Assembly: GCF_902459465.1 (NCBI RefSeq)
Contig: NC_047081.1
Coordinates: 11,576,849-11,640,848 of the forward strand
Length of the DNA stretch: 64,000 bases
Source of the DNA: Asterias rubens
Taxonomy: Eukaryota; Echinodermata; Asteroidea; Forcipulatida; Asteriidae
Reading direction: 5' to 3'
How positions within the stretch are numbered: the first letter of the stretch is position 1; the number at the start of each line of letters is the position of its first letter. Under the pieces are notes generated by a model. The model had not been told where the DNA came from and searched no databases. It was given only the letters and a program-made list of their open reading frames with translations. Below, piece by piece: positions 12,253-25,600 of this stretch. A program made the translations under genes and the position numbers.

Positions 12253-15200
12253 AAACAGATCCCCCCCCCCCCGTGAAATCGCATTTGTTCAGGAACAGGA
12301 ACCAGTTCCACGTCTAACCCGGAGTCATGGAAAATCTTGGGGTATGACTCGGGTATTAATCAATATAACGCGATATGAACGATTGTTATTTTTGGTCACT
12401 GTGTTTTTGTTTTTACTAAACGCAAAAAAAAAAACGCGAAACAGTCAAAAACCAAAACCTTATTCCCCATACTCCATATCTAGATTTTCATCCAATTGTT
12501 TTCATCTTATCATCTACAAAAGTGATCATTACACCGTCACCCTCAAAGCATACCCTTAACTGAACATTGTTCATAACGCAAGCCCTAATAACCACTCAAT
12601 AATTAAGACGGTTGGTCTCCTATACTAGCAGTCTCAGCAGCCAAATTTAGGGCCTCGTCTGCCCCCCCCCCTTCACCAAACCCCTCCCCAAATCCCTCCC
12701 CAATCACTTATCTACAAAAGTCATGGTTACTACAACGTGATCCCAAAAGCATTCTCCCAACTATGCATCTGCCTGTTAGAGAACAATTTCACATAGCCTA
12801 ATAACCACTCAATATCAAGGCAGTAGGTCTGCTTCGAGGAAACCTCATCAGCTAAATCTAGGGCCTCGGTTACCCCCCCCCCCCCCGATCCCTCATCAGC
12901 TTTAACCCTGCTTGTTTCGTGTCCTGACACTGTTCCCAGGGCAAAGTCTATCGATTACATGACACGGTCCATGTACATTACACCATTGGCTACTCATCTC
13001 AGCCCTCTTTGCAAATTGCATCACTCTCCAAAGATCACACTTTGCTGATCACCGTCCCCCACATTTTCTCATCAGCGGCACGAATTGCGAAAAGGCAATG
13101 TCGCAACATGTTATAGGAACAATTACTTACGATGCGTTCTGAAATCACATTGCATTTTTATAAAACATGTTATTATTTATCTATACACTCATAATTCCTT
13201 TCTATAAAGCTATTTTGATGCACATTCAAAACGTGATTTTTTAAGGCTTTTTATTTGTTTAGACGATCTTCTTGTTACGGGAACTCATCACACTCCCACT
13301 AGGGAATACAAACGCCAAGCTGACAACAACCAATCTCTCTCATACAAACATTGGTTTAACGTCTATGATTTTGAATAATTGCGCAAATCAAGAAATTGTT
13401 ATTCGGTATTCTAGACGACAATACTTATTCTATAGTCAAAATGAAATCAGCGGTTAGGGGTGGGTAGGATTCGAACCGACAACATTCCTTTTCAGAACCT
13501 CCCTTTTAAGCTTCCCTCTCCTGTCCTTCGAATCTAAGCTCCCGGTTATCATTTTTATAGTTCCAGCTGGTGCGAGGGTCACATCATGAAACACTATCAA
13601 TAACACGGGTAATAATAGACCGTCATCGCGCTCTCGCGGCGGCCACGCTAGGCCGTTATTTAATCATTTCACACGGCGCGGTATCCTCATGATGATAGGG
13701 AGACCAGTGGTGTCATCGTAGACCGCATCTCCCTCTGATGACAGTTGCAGGCCAATTGCGATCGATGGAGTATTTCATTTCACCCATGCAACGTTTACTT
13801 TACTCATAGGTGGTTGGAATTACAGAGAAAAATCGAGACTGTATTTGTTTGTTTATGCTTCCTAGAAAAATCGACAGTTTATCACACACCAAAAATGGTT
13901 GTCACCGTCATCAACACTGAACTGTAGTAGATTGGGTTTCATGTCTTCTGTTTTGCCCTCAAAAAAAGTTCGGTATTTTCAACTGACAACAATATTAATA
14001 TAGGGGTCCAAGTTTCAGCCAGGTGTGCGTATGAGAGTGGGATGTGCACCACCGCGTCATCATCAAGAGTCGTAGCCTTAGCCGCATCTTTGGATACGGC
14101 TTTAAACTAGAGCAACCGTCACCATGGTTGTCCATGACGGAGCCGTGAAAACCACTATACGCATCCGAGATCGATCACGCCAGCATTTGCCAACAGAGAC
14201 ACTGCATAGTAGTAACCATTGATTACTAGAGACGTCACATCTGCCTTGGCGGCACACGCGACTTGCTCAACAACACATAATCAATGAATAATATTATAGG
14301 CAGCACCTTACAGTAAGACAAAAGTTAACTGGAATATATTATTAAAGACGAATGTGCCCCCCCCCCCCGCCCACTCGTCACAGTGTGCATCCCTATGGAT
14401 ACATCTTTTGTTCTGTCTTAAGTCCCTGTAGCTGAGGACATCATCAGATTCTCCTCCGCGGAAAATTGGGACCTGATTGATTTGTTAATGATGCGGAAAA
14501 TTACAGCGGCTAGTTGGTCTACGTCGTAAAAATCAGAAGAAAAATTTGTTTATTGTAAAAACCCGAAATTTAACAAGTCTACATTTAGGTCAGCCCCTTG
14601 TACTCAGTAAATGCTCCGTCTTGTTTTCAAGGACCAACATGCCCGAATGACTGTTGTACACATTAGACGGATGCACCCCCTTTTAGATGTACATTTGGCA
14701 TATAATTGACTTTTTTATGTTATTCTATGTATCTCATTGTGGTTTGTCAGTGTGAAATAATTGCTTGTAAAATGTCAAATCTCAGAACCAGAAATGCGTC
14801 GGCTCGCTATGATTACAATAGGGTGACTCAATTAAGTCTCACTGCCTTCGCAACGGAATTACACATCAACTCCTCACTATGTATCATCTATACTGAGTGA
14901 GTTTCACTATAGAAGTCTAGTTCAAAATACATTACAGTTTTCGATTTATTAAGAATTCGTAAAAAGGCATAACAAAAAGAAGCGCAATTAACTCTATTTG
15001 AAATGGTGATTGAGGCGTGACGCACCGTATCCATGACAACATCGCGATACAGTCTTTGTTTCCTTGTGCAATCAGTTAAATAACAAAACATATGTTGATG
15101 CTTGGACACACAATCGAAGGAAGACGAAAATCGTTCACCGTCTTTTGGGGAGGCATGGGAGCGGAAGGTTGGCTGGAGCCCCATGTGAAATTGCTGAAGT

Positions 15201-16563
15201 GTTTCTTGAAAGAATATTGATCATTGACTTCAGACAATGGTACAACAACTGGCGTTTTAAAAACAATTACAACATCTAAAAGATAAGAAGATGCCGCAAT
15301 GCTTACAGGTCTGTTAGACTGTACACTCATCCCGAAGAGTTGCTTGGCGGTTTTATAAGTCGGCCAGTCCCATCCAGTCGCTTCGTGTAGCATTACCGCT
15401 CTGATTGTTGTTAAATACTGTATTAAATGTTTTGTTCAACTACTTCTGAAGCCACGATTGTTTTAATTTCAAAGCATCACATTTGCGATTGTTTATATAT
15501 CTAAGTGTGAATAAAACGAAGAATGCTGCTCTTTGCAGTGTGTCCCTACATCGCAGAATTGACGGGACACATACTTATTTATTATAAAACAATATTCTGT
15601 TTTATTTTAGTTATTTTAATTCTCCTGACAATACAATTAAAACAAGCACAGGCCGTCCAGGAAATGTAGTAATTTGACATAAATTTGCACAAAGGAAGGC
15701 TGTTTACTGTTTACCTCAAACACAGTTAATAATCTCTTTAGTTTGAATTGTTCTGATGATTATCATTATTCTGCCAAAAATAAGAAAAGAACAGAATGAC
15801 ATTTAAAAATGGTTTTAAAAATCAGGAGGATGTATATAAGAGAAGATATTCTTAAGATGGCTTTGATTAGATCACTCGAGAGCCTCATAATCCAAAAGTA
15901 ATCTGTGTAATACAAAGTGATATCAGATGTTAGTTCAGCGGTCTGCAAATCTTTAGGTCAGTAACCCAAAGATCGCCAGTCGATTTAAGACCCATCCCTC
16001 CCCTTCACTGATTAGGTAATGGCATGGAATTAGGCTAAACTGAACCAGGAGTGACCGTTAATTATTCATCGAAGCCGGGTGCTTCTATTCATTAATTTAT
16101 AAATAATTGCCTTGAACTGAAGATACAAATAAAAGTTAGGAACCAGTGTGAGACAATGTTTGCTGAAATATGAAACAAGCGTTACGGCCTATTAAGAGCG
16201 CTACGGACAATTTATTGGCGACCTACTTGAATATATTTGGTGATCCACTGTTGGGGTTACGTGACCCATAGTTTACAACTCGTTCGTTTTGAACAGCGAT
16301 CGTCGCCATTTTGAAATACTATGCACAACGCAGATACAGCATGACGTCATTGTTACTTGCACATTGTGCACAGTCCAGTGTATTGCAGAATCATGTCCTA
16401 CTAAAAGTGGAGTATAACGCCAATAGGGGAAGTGTACCAAAACGACACCTTCCCTTTTACTGGTCTTCGAAATAAAAAAAAAAATAAAAAACAATAACAG
16501 AAGAAGCACGAGAAAAAGAGAGAAAACTTACTAGCAAATTAACTAACAATGAAAACAACAGAA

Positions 16564-16633
16564 GCAACAACAACAACAACACAAAACAAAAACAAAAACA
16601 ACAACAACAACTACAACAACACCAACACCAACA
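16564..16633. repeat. (CAA)n-rich microsatellite
   Basis: About 70 bases of CAA/ACA triplets interrupted by AAACAAAAAC and CTACAACAACACC. Confidence 0.85.
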
Positions 16634-19600
16634 GAATATGCTTCCGTTGATAATTCAATCTCAGCAGAATTGCATACCAAACCTCGCTATTGCGCAACAC
16701 TGGTCCTCTCTCATTCGTTTTGAATTATAATCTTGATTTCTATTTCCACTTCCTCGTCTTTATTTTCCTCGAGAAGCTGCCCCTAATTTGATTTGCGCGC
16801 CGACGGCAAATATTAAAGACGATTTAATAATCTTGACAGAAATGCTGACACAGTGATCCCGTGATAAAAAAAGGGAATTTATTTCAAAATAGATTTGTAT
16901 TTAACTTCTTCAGCGCATTTATGGAAACCTCTACAACTGTATTTCCACACGAAGTGAGATGTTCGTCTCGAGATATCCATCTCATTCGTGACGTTCCGAT
17001 GGAATATGGACTTTCTTTAAAGGAATACCCGAAGAGAAATTACGGGTAACTGTTTTTCCGTCTGGGCGGAACGGACTCAGATTCACAGGTACTCGCTGTC
17101 ATGAAATGAGAAACTGAGTTTGTATCTCAGTTGCCATTTTACATAACTTTGATAAGGATTAAAAAGCGCTACAACACCTCGAACGCAACACGTAAGATTG
17201 GGCTTAAATAATTGCTACACTTCTTCAATTTTAAAATTGAAATTAAAATCGTGTCTTTTAAAGGTAGAGGCACTAAGAACAAAAATGGCACTTGTCGACA
17301 TCTATTGTCGAAAGCTTTAATGCCATCATTCTGTCTTTCAATATCAAAATAATGACTCATCTTTGCCGATGTGTATTTTTCCTGAATGTTTCGCAAAAGC
17401 TTAATAGACATGACCTCAAAATGACATCTTTACCCCTAAATAAAAACATTAATAATATGCAAATCCAGAAATACTCACCTCTGTTTCTTAGAAGAAGCAG
17501 TACTGTAAACAACAACAAGTTCCACCATCTATCTAAGATCACACGAAATGTCCACTTGCTTGGCATCATGATGTCAGTCGTTTATAATATTTTCTTATTT
17601 TTACTGTAAACAATTCAAAACTCAGATGACTTTTCCTGATTTTTAAGATTCCAAATGCTCCTCAAGAACTTTCTGGAACGGCGTACAAGAAAGTGACTTT
17701 GGTTTCTAAAGATCCAAGAGATTGATACACACAAATAGTATATACCATTGCGTCATGCGTAAAGTGTAATCCAACAACGTAAACGTAAACGTAACCGTAA
17801 ATACGCCAAGGTGACCGAAGCGAAGGATTCGCCGCCAACCTTTGTGAAACTCAATTCACCCCACAAACTCGAAAACTATCGCGGCTCTGGTTCGCTGATA
17901 TTCTCAGAAAATTCATGGGCGCTCTTGGCTGTTTACACTGGCCGGTGAATTCCTCTTAGTTACCTTTATGCAAAGGTTGTGTTCGTGATGAAACATCCCA
18001 AATTCCATGTTTGGAAAAAGTCCTTATTGCGTAACTGACATCCAATACCATTCACGATTCCATCATCTAGGGATATGTTGTCGGTTTAGCAATAAAGCGG
18101 GCATTCGAATTCAAACTGAATCTCTTTTTGTTTACCAGGGTCGATACGAGTGGAGACTCCGTATTCAAATACTTCCTTTAGATGAGACGCTCAAAATTAT
18201 TTAGTTATCCTTTTTACTCCTCCTTTCTGAATTGCAGCTCGAGAGAGAGACAAGCTCCGAAATAATAATTTGATAGAATATGTCCTTGAGGTCACGTTTA
18301 GACGTAATGATGCACGCAGACAGGTCTTCTATGGTCGCATCCCCAAGCGCTAGCTGGACAGAAGTTCATATCGCACTCACCACACACCGTACGCCAATCT
18401 CGTCTCCCCATCACGTCAAACGCTCGCCTTGTGCGGGCGCTGCTGCCTTGCGTAGATTATGTTACCAATAATATCCAACGCGCCTGTTGGGAAAACACGA
18501 CGATTGTGGTTTCCGGAATTCAATCAGAAACAGTGCGTAGAAGGAATTAGAAGATTTGTGATATTGCTTGGAATTGTCTTAAGAAAGTGTCTTAAGAAAG
18601 TCGCTGAGTACGTGTTGTGGCAGCCTCACGACTGTTCCTTGTGGTCGAAACATAATACATCTACACAGGCACAGGTTTGTCCTTGCCAAGTTCCTGCGAT
18701 CGATTTGCCGAAAAAGTTATCACAAAATATTTCGCAAAGGGTACCATACATCACGCGTAAGTTTCCATCCGAAGATTTAACTATTTTACGGAGAAGTACA
18801 TTGTTTTGTTTGTAGAATAAACACAAACAAAAACGTTTTTTTTTTATTTATAAAAACATTCCACCAAGCAGAATTTCCAATATGAACACATAAGCTCGAC
18901 ACACATACATCAATTGGAGGATAGCAATTCCAACACACTGACGCGAGAAAGACAAATTCCCAGGCTACGATCGACCAGATAATACGCATGCGCCACAGCC
19001 ACCGGAAATAATTTTAACATTTAATATTATGCGTCCCCATAGTTCACTTTTATTTTCAGGAAAGATCAGTAGGTCTGCGCGTGCGCAATCCGCACGCCGT
19101 CTTCGTGGGGGAGTTGGTTTATGAAAAGCGACAACGCGTGTGACTCTTATGGTGATTCGCCTGTGTAAGGTTTTTCACTCGAAGCAAAATAACTCGTGTT
19201 TGTTTTGATATCAGACCTTTAGAGGTTGTCACTGCTACTTTCAATTTGCCACGTTTCATCAAAGGTGTTTCGGTACCACAAAACATTCATCAGCCTTGTG
19301 GGCTGCCGCCGACATAGGTGCAGTTGATCCAGCATGGATATGAATGTTATGACCAGTGTTTTCATGTTGCATACGTCATGGCATGGCGTGACGTCTTTAG
19401 AAGCTGCTCATCAAGCCGGCGGATTGATAATGCGTCAGTTTTGACATTTTGGTGTGAACAATAAAATAATGGACAATTTCGGAAAGGACGTGGAATGATG
19501 TCCTTCACCGGATAATGCAGTGCTTATGCGCGGACGGACTTCTGATGGTGTTACATGTGTCTGCCAATACTTACCTCGACACGAAAAGTAAATAATTGGT

Positions 19601-20045
19601 TCAAGTCTGCTGCCACCTAGTGTCTGAAATTGTATTATTATTATTTTTTTTTTTTTACAATAGTAATGTTGACAATTCAGAGCTCAATCAACTCTGGACT
19701 TCACATAAATATTTTTCAATATTATGGATTTAAAATTCTTGAATCAAAACTACGATCTTTAAAATTGGAAGATCTACATTTATAAAAGTGATGATACATA
19801 TGAAAATATGCACTTTTTGTCATAGCCAATCAGTCTGCAGTAAGGGAGTTATTTCTTCGGATTTTTAATAATATTATTCATAATTCTGATAACAAATCCT
19901 TTATGTTTTGTTTATTACCAGCTTGATAAAAAGTCTGCAAAAAACCACTACGTGACCATCGTAATGACACTCCTAATTATTTTCGATAAAAGTCGTTCCA
20001 TAGCATACAACCAGTGAACCTGTTTCTAAATAGTTTGTCTATATA

Positions 20046-20197
20046 GGGTGCGTTCGTTTAGCTTCCCTGGGTCGACCCCGGTGTGTGGCGGTTTTTTTTC
20101 CCAGGACGAACGTGGGTAACTATCTGCACACGTTCGTCCTGGATAAAGAAAACGCCACACATCGGGGTCGACCCGGGGAAGCTAATCAAACGCACCC
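20046..20197. repeat. Hairpin MITE R3, copy 1
   Basis: The ends are inverted: GGGTGCGTTCGTTTAGCTTC at 20046 pairs with a stretch ending AAACGCACCC at 20197. The interior also mirrors (GGGTCGACCCCGGTGTGTGG against CCACACATCGGGGTCGACCC). A second copy lies at 49834-50006, which establishes a dispersed family. Confidence 0.85.
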
Positions 20198-21146
20198 ATA
20201 GAAAAAGAAGAGAAAAAACTGTTTGACGCCCTCACTATTAATAACCCCAAAATATCAACAGAGGGCGGACAATATGCCGTCAGCTAGATGGCGATGTCGA
20301 GAAGCTCAGTGGTGGCGCTATGCAATAATCATAGCTGCTGAGAAAGCTAGATGTTATTATTATTTTTCACAGGTTATGTCTCAAGATTTCTTTCTGCCGC
20401 TATTTCTCTCCACTAATCTAATCTTTCACAGTGTCTGAAAAGGACGTCGGTTTACCTGGGGTGGATTTCACAAAGAGTTAAGTCTGTGTCTTATCTCGAG
20501 TACGAGGTTACTGATCGTCCTAGCTATGGACTAGCCTTAAGTTTTTTATTTACTCCTAAAAATTAAAAATGTCCTACAGCACTGGTCCTAATATACTGAT
20601 AATCTCTAAAGGAGGGGATAATGCGTAGCCCTACCATCAGTTGAAATATTCGTTAACAGTGTAACAACAGTCACACTTTCATTACGAAATAAGACTACCA
20701 ATGAGGACTATGGCATTCTGTTTCAGATATAAAAATGATCCATCTAACCACAGTCCGCCCTTTTGATTTAAACCGGCTATCATGTATAATGCATAGAATT
20801 GGTAAACGAGAAAAAAATGGGCAGTGAACTGCCTAGCCTTACGCTTACGGTTTGAATCTCATTTCCAATGGTTCATTCTGTGACTACACAGGGCGAGACA
20901 AAGATGACACAAAACTCTAACTTTGACGACTCGTTTGAATAGAGGTATCTTTCAAGCTTGACTGACGCCTGTGGGCTTAAATCATAACAAAACGTTTGAG
21001 TTTTGGGTCAGTGGTGTTGGTGTTTAGACAAATATACATGGCTAAACTAGCAATCAATCGGCAGAGTTGATGCTGTTTTATAATGTTTATGTAGCAGCCT
21101 GTTTGTGAAAAAATACATATGCTTGAATGACATAAATGATCAACAA
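20198..21146. other. Non-coding stretch, nothing recognised
   Basis: No supported feature in about 950 bases between two MITE copies. Confidence 0.5.
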
Positions 21147-21532
21147 TTAAAGGCAGTGGACACTATTGGTAATTGTCAAAGACTAGCCTTCACAGTCGGT
21201 GTATATCAACATATGCATAAAATAACAAACCTGTGAAAATTTGAGCTCAATCAGTCATCGAAGTTGCGAGATAATAATGAAAGAAAAAACACCCTTGTCA
21301 CAGGAAGTTGTGTGAGTTTAGATGGTTGATTTCGAGACCTCAAGTTCTAAATCTGAGGTCTCGAAATCAAATTCGTGGAAAATTACTTCTTTCTCGATAA
21401 CTACGTCACTTCAGAGGGAGCGGTTTCTCACAATGTTTTATACCATCAACCTCTCCCCATTTCTCGTCACCAAGCAAGGTTCCATGCTAATAATTACTTT
21501 GAGTAATTATCATTAGTGTCCACTGCCTTTAA
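21147..21532 (-). repeat. R1 MITE-like repeat, full length
   Basis: TTAAAGGCAGTGGACACTAT at the left and TGTCCACTGCCTTTAA (one diverged position before it) at the right. The internal order is inverted relative to the copy at 9458. A near-palindrome GACCTCAAGTTC/GATTTAGAACTTGAGGTC-like centre is visible near 21335. TTAA is present at both edges. Confidence 0.85.
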
Positions 21533-22625
21533 GTACAATTGAATGTTAATAAAACACCAAACTTTTACTTTATAGAAAATAATTAACTTACTCGGAATGG
21601 AAACTCTACTTACCATAACTATGGACACCAAGAGTTTCCGCCAAAAGTTAGGTGACGATATATAGCCATTTCATAAATAATGAACAAATGCACAACAACT
21701 CTTGTGAAAAGATAAATGTTTTCTCGCCTTCAAATAATGCTGTTAAAGGTTTTCGATTTTTTTATTTTCGCCCAAAACCTCACTTGGCTGAAACACGTAA
21801 ACAAACAAACAAAAATACTTTGTTCTGTTCCTTTCTCCGTGAAAGGGAAACACCTAAAACACCAATGCCATGAAACGAACCTTGTTTGGAAGCTAACTGT
21901 CGTTTTTACAAATAACTTTGCTTAGTATACAACATCTGTGGCAAAAGCATGCTTTTAGTTGTTGGTATGAATTTATGTTGTAACAAAACACCCGACCTCT
22001 GATTGTTAAAGGGTTATGTCAACTTTCAGAGTTGCAAACAAAAATGGCTGAATACGTTTCCAGTGAACACGATTTCTAGTTGAAAGCTCACCATTGTGTG
22101 TCAAGCATAACTCCCATATACAACGGGGTTCCCATAATAGCAGTCATTAAATAGTTTTATTCATAAAGCAAGACAGATTTCTGAAGAACGGGCTTTCAGT
22201 TTATGCTTGACCGCTCAGGGTCTTTATTCACTATAGACTGAGACTATTTTTGCAAGGTCAAAGAAGTATTAGAGAGAGAGAGGCAGGGGAAAATTACGAA
22301 TAAGATGTTCAGCATAGCAGGTGTACACGTGAATAAAGATTTCGTTCAATCAGAATTTCCTTTCTGAGTGTATTGGCTTCGTGTTCTTCACACTTTATGC
22401 GATTTGGTGAAGAGAGAGACACACTACCATTTGGCTGGGAACAGTCCCAAAAATAACTTCAGAAAAAGCTCTTTGTCAACACCAACAAAGGCGTGCACCG
22501 GTACACAACACTGTCTGGGCGAACAGTGACACGTTATTTGGTATCCAAGTTCACACTAAAACTCCAGGGAAATAATCAACCCATGGTCTAGCTACCACAG
22601 AGCCAGACGCACCGGAGCACCGGGG
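21533..22625. other. Upstream region and probable 5' UTR of TRPC-like A
   Basis: No exon with coding signal. The last few hundred bases before 22626 presumably hold the promoter and 5' leader of the TRPC-like A gene, but I cannot place a start site or a clear TATA box. Confidence 0.35.
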
Positions 22626-25600
22626 ATGGAGAACCCGCTTCAGGAACGGTACCCTGATGAGGGGGAAGCTGGTACGGATCATGGAAGTCGAGTGGAGGAA
22701 ATCTTGTGTGAGATCGATGAAGGGGATGGGTTTCGATTACAGGAAGTTTTGAACCGATGGAAAGACGAGGGTTTAGAGGTAACGAGTTGCCGTGACAGGA
22801 GAGGGTTGTCGCTTTATACGACAGCCATCGAAAATGGTTTTCTAGGTAAGGATTTAGTGACGACTCTCGAATCTTATCTGCAGGCCCTAGTTTGTGAATT
22901 TGTCCTTAAAGATTAAAAATTATATACTATGCTTTAGAAACATTGTGTGTTGTGTGACTAAAATTATATTAAAAATACATCTTGTTATTTCATTACAGAT
23001 GTCATCAATGCTCTTTTGAAGCACGATGTTTATTTGGGAGACGCCCTCATCCGTTGTGTTGAAGAAAACTTCAACGATGCGTCTTTGGTGATAAGCCGCT
23101 ATCTCTCAACTCGTCCGGTAAGAATATATATTATATCAATATGTTCTTGCACAAATGTCGTCGCCTAGCGGTTAAGAGCACGAGACTTAAGCTCTGGTGT
23201 GTCTGATCAGCAGAGTGTGAGTTCGAATCCAGTCGTGACACACGTGTCCTTAAGCAAGACACTTTGATGCGTCGGCCTTCGGATGGGACGTTAAGCCGTT
23301 GGTCCCGTGTCATGTGTACGCACGAATAGATCGCAGTGCACTTATCAAACATATATACGGGGTTTGCCACTGTGTTTCTGCAGCCGATTTCACGAAACGC
23401 TAGGATTAATCCTAACTCGAGTTCTGATGAGTAACTTCAGGATGGGTTCAATGCGTGCTACGTATTTTGATACGGAACTAAACCTGTCACTGATTACTTA
23501 GATTAATCCTAAGTTAGGAAGAGTTTGGTGAAATCGACGGTTGGTTTGATATGGCTGCATATACAGACTAAATGAGTAATTAAGGATAAGTGCGGACCTC
23601 AGTGCAGCGAACAATAGCATTATTTTCTCATTCTAGTGCGCTATACTATTATTGTGAGGATTTGTGTTCAGCAGACGCATAACTTTTGCCTTTTAACATA
23701 AGTTGTGTTTGATTCTATTTCAATGGTCTATACGTGGCACAAGTTGAATGGAATACCCTATCAATTCAGTGGCGTGTTCAGGGACTCGGAGTCTTGCATG
23801 GGTGAAGAAAACAAAGGAATGGCAATGACAACCTTATTTGGTAAAGAGCTTTTAGAGAACTGTTGATAATATAAAACATTTCAATACAAAATTCAGTTTA
23901 TGAGAAATAGGTAACTTTCATCAATAATTGTGAATCTGAGAAGGCTTTTGGTAACCTATGAAGTTGTAAGTTTTTTACAGTGGTGTGATTTGGGATGCAC
24001 AAAGTGAGGACACTGGTCTTTGACAATAACGAAAAGTAGTACACCCTGCCTTGGAACTATTCATAAACTCGCTCTACTGAAGACATTGTATATGGTTTAC
24101 ATACAGCAGTATATGCGTAACAAAGCTAACCAAAAACCCTCTGCTGAATTTGAAAGGACCTTTGTGAACTCCAAAAATTTGGTTGTAACTGTAGCCTATA
24201 GGTTGTTTTTTCGCATGATATATTTAAAACTCGTCGTAATTTGAACGCAATTCAACCTTTGGCTGCATATGACGTTTTAGTGCACTCAATAAACCAAATC
24301 AAAATTTTAAAAAGAAAACAAGGGAAACTGACTGTTGGGTAATCTTTTAAAATGATTTGGTGTTGGAAGACTAGATGCAATCGGGCTTGAAAGTATTGGA
24401 AGACTAGATGCAATCGGGCTTGAAAGTATTGGAAGACTAGATGCAATCGGGCTTGAAAGTATATAAATAAGTATATAACCGGAGATTCTGAGTCCATGAG
24501 TCATGCAACATGTTTCTGCTTTTGACAGGAGAAAAAATGACACACAATCCTACACAATGCTGTATTATACTATCAATAGCTCTTCATTGCTCATTCAAGT
24601 GAGCTTTTATGCTAACGAAACTTTTCAGTAATTGCAAAAAGTGTTTAGTGCCTTCAAAAGCAGATTTGTGTAAAGAATGTAGCCGCCCTCGGCTCTTCCA
24701 TACAAATATTTCCCTTCTCATCCATATTCCTGAGTCTAAAAATGAAAAAGTCCAACCAATATTATTCTCTCTTTACCTTATCGTGGTATGCAGCTATTCC
24801 AGCTTCACAAATACATTAACGGTATAACATGTAACTGTTTATTAATAACAGGAACTTTGCGAGGTGGTCATCAATGCAACTTCAGACAATGGTGACTTCC
24901 ATCCCGCCATTACACCCATCATCCTTGCCGCACAGAAAAATAACTACGAGGTCGTTAAAGTGAGTTCACAGTAGATTTTAAAGATGATTCTTGGCTTGAA
25001 TTTTACACTGGAGCGTAGGACCGTGGCCAGTGATTTTATATCCTGAGGCCAGTAAACTCCTGACCAGGCGCGTCTGGTGGCCTTGGGTTTGTCGATTAAA
25101 TATCTATACCTAATTTATTGTGTATCATTTCATTTCAATTGTTAACTTTGAATCTGAATTAATTACTTTTTCCAACCCGCCCAATGCGAACGTCTAGCTT
25201 GCTTTTGGTTGTTTTTGAAATCCGAGAGAAGTCAGAGGCGGATCCAGGATTTCCCAAATGGATGGCGTGATTTATATGTGGCGAATCTGTAAGGGGTGAC
25301 TTTGTAAGGTAGTGACTTTGTAACGGGTGACTTCATACGTGGCGACTGTTCATTCAGTTTAGAGGGTATCTGCAAATGTCTACTTAGAAGAAAACAATTG
25401 TGTGCTTTGGTGTTTTGTTTTCGAATCATCGAATTTAATGCAGAGTGTTTCATATATTAGGTGTTGGTGGGTTTGGGAGCGACTATTACCGAACCTAAGA
25501 TGTCCACCGGGGCTGAGGTAACCCTGACCCAGGCCCTCTCGACCATCCATATCTATCGTGCTCTCTCCCAGCCCGCATACATGATGAGCAGCACCGAGCT

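Larger units (their letters stand above)
9823..20045. other. Long gene-poor interval
   Basis: About 10 kb without a supportable coding exon. It contains oligo-C runs (near 9840, 12261, 12661, 12874, 14357) and microsatellites at 12225-12252 and 16564-16633. Near 13467 there is a minus-strand B-box-like GGTTCGAATCC. Weak promoter-like patches lie at 10411 and at 18986-19100. Short frames up to about 118 residues (for example 18459-18815) show no domain I recognise. The interval could be intergenic or a long intron of a gene outside the window. Confidence 0.5.

Noticed and set aside
13440-13560. SINE on the minus strand around GGTTCGAATCC near 13467
   Set aside because: No convincing A box or tail match to the other SINEs.
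15956-16030. tRNA-like sequence with TTCAGCGG and GATTTAAGACC
   Set aside because: B box too degenerate and no matching stems.
18459-18815. 118-codon frame as a gene
   Set aside because: No recognised domain, no splice partners and ordinary AT-rich composition; the length is within chance for this much sequence.
24358-24465. CRISPR-like array
   Set aside because: The three units are directly adjacent 33-bp tandem repeats with no spacers, in an animal intron.
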